64,000 bases of DNA, taken from positions 1 through 64,000 of the IMG/VR virus record IMGVR_UViG_3300036799_000108; one strand, 5' to 3'. Below the pieces are notes generated by a model. That model saw only the letters and a program-made list of their open reading frames with translations. It did not search any database and was not told the origin of the DNA. Origin of the DNA: a virus. A program made the translations under genes and the position numbers. Positions 63,010-64,000 of the stretch are shown in pieces (the first letter of the stretch is position 1; the number at the start of each line of letters is the position of its first letter).

Positions 63010-64000
63010 CTATGTCGCCGCGGGCGGCGTGACCTGACCCTGCTGCCGGGCGGGATCATTCGGTTGCGGTGTTGGTGGTTGCTGCCCGAGCATTTCGAGC
63101 GGCATGCGGCCCGCCGCCATGGTGAGCTGATCGCCGCCATCGAGCGGTCCATCGTTGTTCTTGGCGCGCATTTCGTTCGGGGTGTTGATCCCGGCGTCCA
63201 CCAGCGTCTTCATCATGATGGCGCGCTTCTCGCTGTCGGTGCGCAGCAGACCGTCCACGTTGAATTCGGCGTAGTAGAGGATGCGTTGGGCCGGCGTGAG
63301 AATGGATCGCGTGATTTCCTGCTCGATCGCCCGCAGCCACGGCCGCAGCCCATAGGTCAGGAACCACAGGTTCATCTGTTCCAACCCGGTGCCCCAGGCC
63401 GTCGACTTGTCCATGTGCCCGACCATCACCGGGCTCACGCCGTACCAGCGGCAAATCTGCTCCACCGAGTAAGCCCGCGTCGCCAGCAGCTCCGCATCTT
63501 CGGGCTTCATCGTTATCTGATCGAGCGACCATCCGCCCTCGACCAGCGGCACGCGACCGGCGTTGATCGAGCCGGTGAACTTCTCCATCCACGAGTCGTT
63601 GTAGCGTTCTCTTTGGACGTCGGTGAGGAAGTTCGGCGCCTTCATCACCAAGCTCGGCCGCATGGCGTTGCGGAAGAAGCTCGCCGCGGACTTCTCGGCC
63701 GCCATCGCGATGCCGAGCGTTTCCCTGGCCTGCGAGATCGGCGATAGGCCGACGATGCCGTCCAGCGAGAACCCCTTGATGTGCAGGATCTGGTCTTCGG
63801 TATAGTCCTGCCGGACGTTCATGTAGGCGTAGTGGTAGAGTAGCGAGCCGTCAGTCTGCCGCGTAATGGTTAGCCGGTTCGGCATCAGCGGCGTCAACGC
63901 GATCACCGTGCCATCGCCGCGCCGCTCGATCGCCGCGTAGGCATTCCCCCAGAGCAGCAGGCACGCCACCATGGCGGTCCAGAACGTGGTGGCCGTCATG
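63010..64000 (-). CDS. Portal protein, HK97 family (5' end cut by window)
   Basis: About 330 residues are in the window and the frame runs off the right edge. Features include LLLWGNAYAAIERRGDGTVI, ALTPLMPNRLTITRQTDGSL, QILHIKGFSLDGIVGLSPIS and the RILYYAEFNVDGLLRTDSEK segment, all typical of HK97-type portals. The missing N-terminus is about 60-90 residues. Terminase genes should lie beyond the edge. The C-terminal tail is proline-rich. Confidence 0.95.
   Translation of the reverse strand, partial: MTATTFWTAMVACLLLWGNAYAAIERRGDGTVIALTPLMPNRLTITRQTDGSLLYHYAYMNVRQDYTEDQILHIKGFSLDGIVGLSPISQARETLGIAMAAEKSAASFFRNAMRPSLVMKAPNFLTDVQRERYNDSWMEKFTGSINAGRVPLVEGGWSLDQITMKPEDAELLATRAYSVEQICRWYGVSPVMVGHMDKSTAWGTGLEQMNLWFLTYGLRPWLRAIEQEITRSILTPAQRILYYAEFNVDGLLRTDSEKRAIMMKTLVDAGINTPNEMRAKNNDGPLDGGDQLTMAAGRMPLEMLGQQPPTPQPNDPARQQGQVTPPAAT

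Noticed and set aside
60868-64000. Terminase genes
   Set aside because: Nothing in the window matches large or small terminase; they probably lie beyond the right edge next to the portal.
1-64000. Integrase, transposase or attachment site
   Set aside because: I looked for tyrosine or serine recombinase motifs and for DDE transposases in the translated frames and found none.

Overview
The window is phage DNA from end to end. I see no host housekeeping genes, tRNA, rRNA, CRISPR array, integrase or insertion sequence. The virion genes are those of a siphovirus: an HK97-type head (portal, prohead protease, capsid), gp6/gp10-like connectors, and a long non-contractile tail whose tip genes (DUF2460, DUF2163, NlpC/P60, large tip protein) follow the order of alphaproteobacterial gene transfer agents and their relatives. 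A GcrA-like regulator, a GapR-like/RMF-like fusion, high GC and a DUF1376 replication protein also point to an alphaproteobacterial host. The genus cannot be read from the sequence.

Layout. (1) 1-757 holds no convincing gene: a CCCTG minisatellite, ten imperfect tandem repeats of about 17 bp (390-558), an inverted repeat and a promoter-like site. (2) 758-10122, rightward: many small unknown genes in translationally coupled blocks, two lipoproteins, a sliding-clamp-like protein and a DUF5131 protein. Several blocks are preceded by a recurrent RNA leader (hairpin, hairpin, AGAA, hairpin with a 6-nt loop), which I regard as the most novel signal in the window. (3) 20689 down to 10133, leftward early operon: Cro-like regulator, GapR/RMF-like fusion, VRR-NUC nuclease, HNH nuclease, SF2 helicase, DUF1376 protein, GcrA-like regulator, ParB-like protein, HAD phosphatase and a methyltransferase. 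(4) 20738-28776, mostly rightward: a repressor with two HTH domains facing the Cro-like gene, then a RecE-like exonuclease, a P-loop ATPase and a series of small zinc-ribbon proteins. (5) 28779-30594: two small leftward genes, about 570 bp of non-coding DNA with leftward terminators, and a rightward winged-helix gene that may belong to replication. (6) 30624-64000, leftward late operon, read from right to left: portal (cut by the window edge), protease, capsid, a PDQGLP-repeat protein, lysis-like genes, a glycosyltransferase and a methyltransferase, connectors, tail terminator, a GIY-YIG homing endonuclease, tail tube, G/GT chaperone with a programmed frameshift, tape measure, tail tip genes and six fibre or fibre-like genes. 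Two HNH homing endonucleases are interleaved with the fibre genes on the opposite strand.

How it works together. The divergent repressor/Cro pair at 20.6-21.3 kb looks like a lysis-lysogeny switch feeding a leftward replication/modification operon and a rightward recombination operon. Late genes are transcribed leftward from beyond the right edge, where the terminase genes should lie. Absence of an integrase here means lysogeny cannot be concluded from this window alone. Two genes (2013-2238 and 9810-10122) carry frameshifts that need read-level checking.
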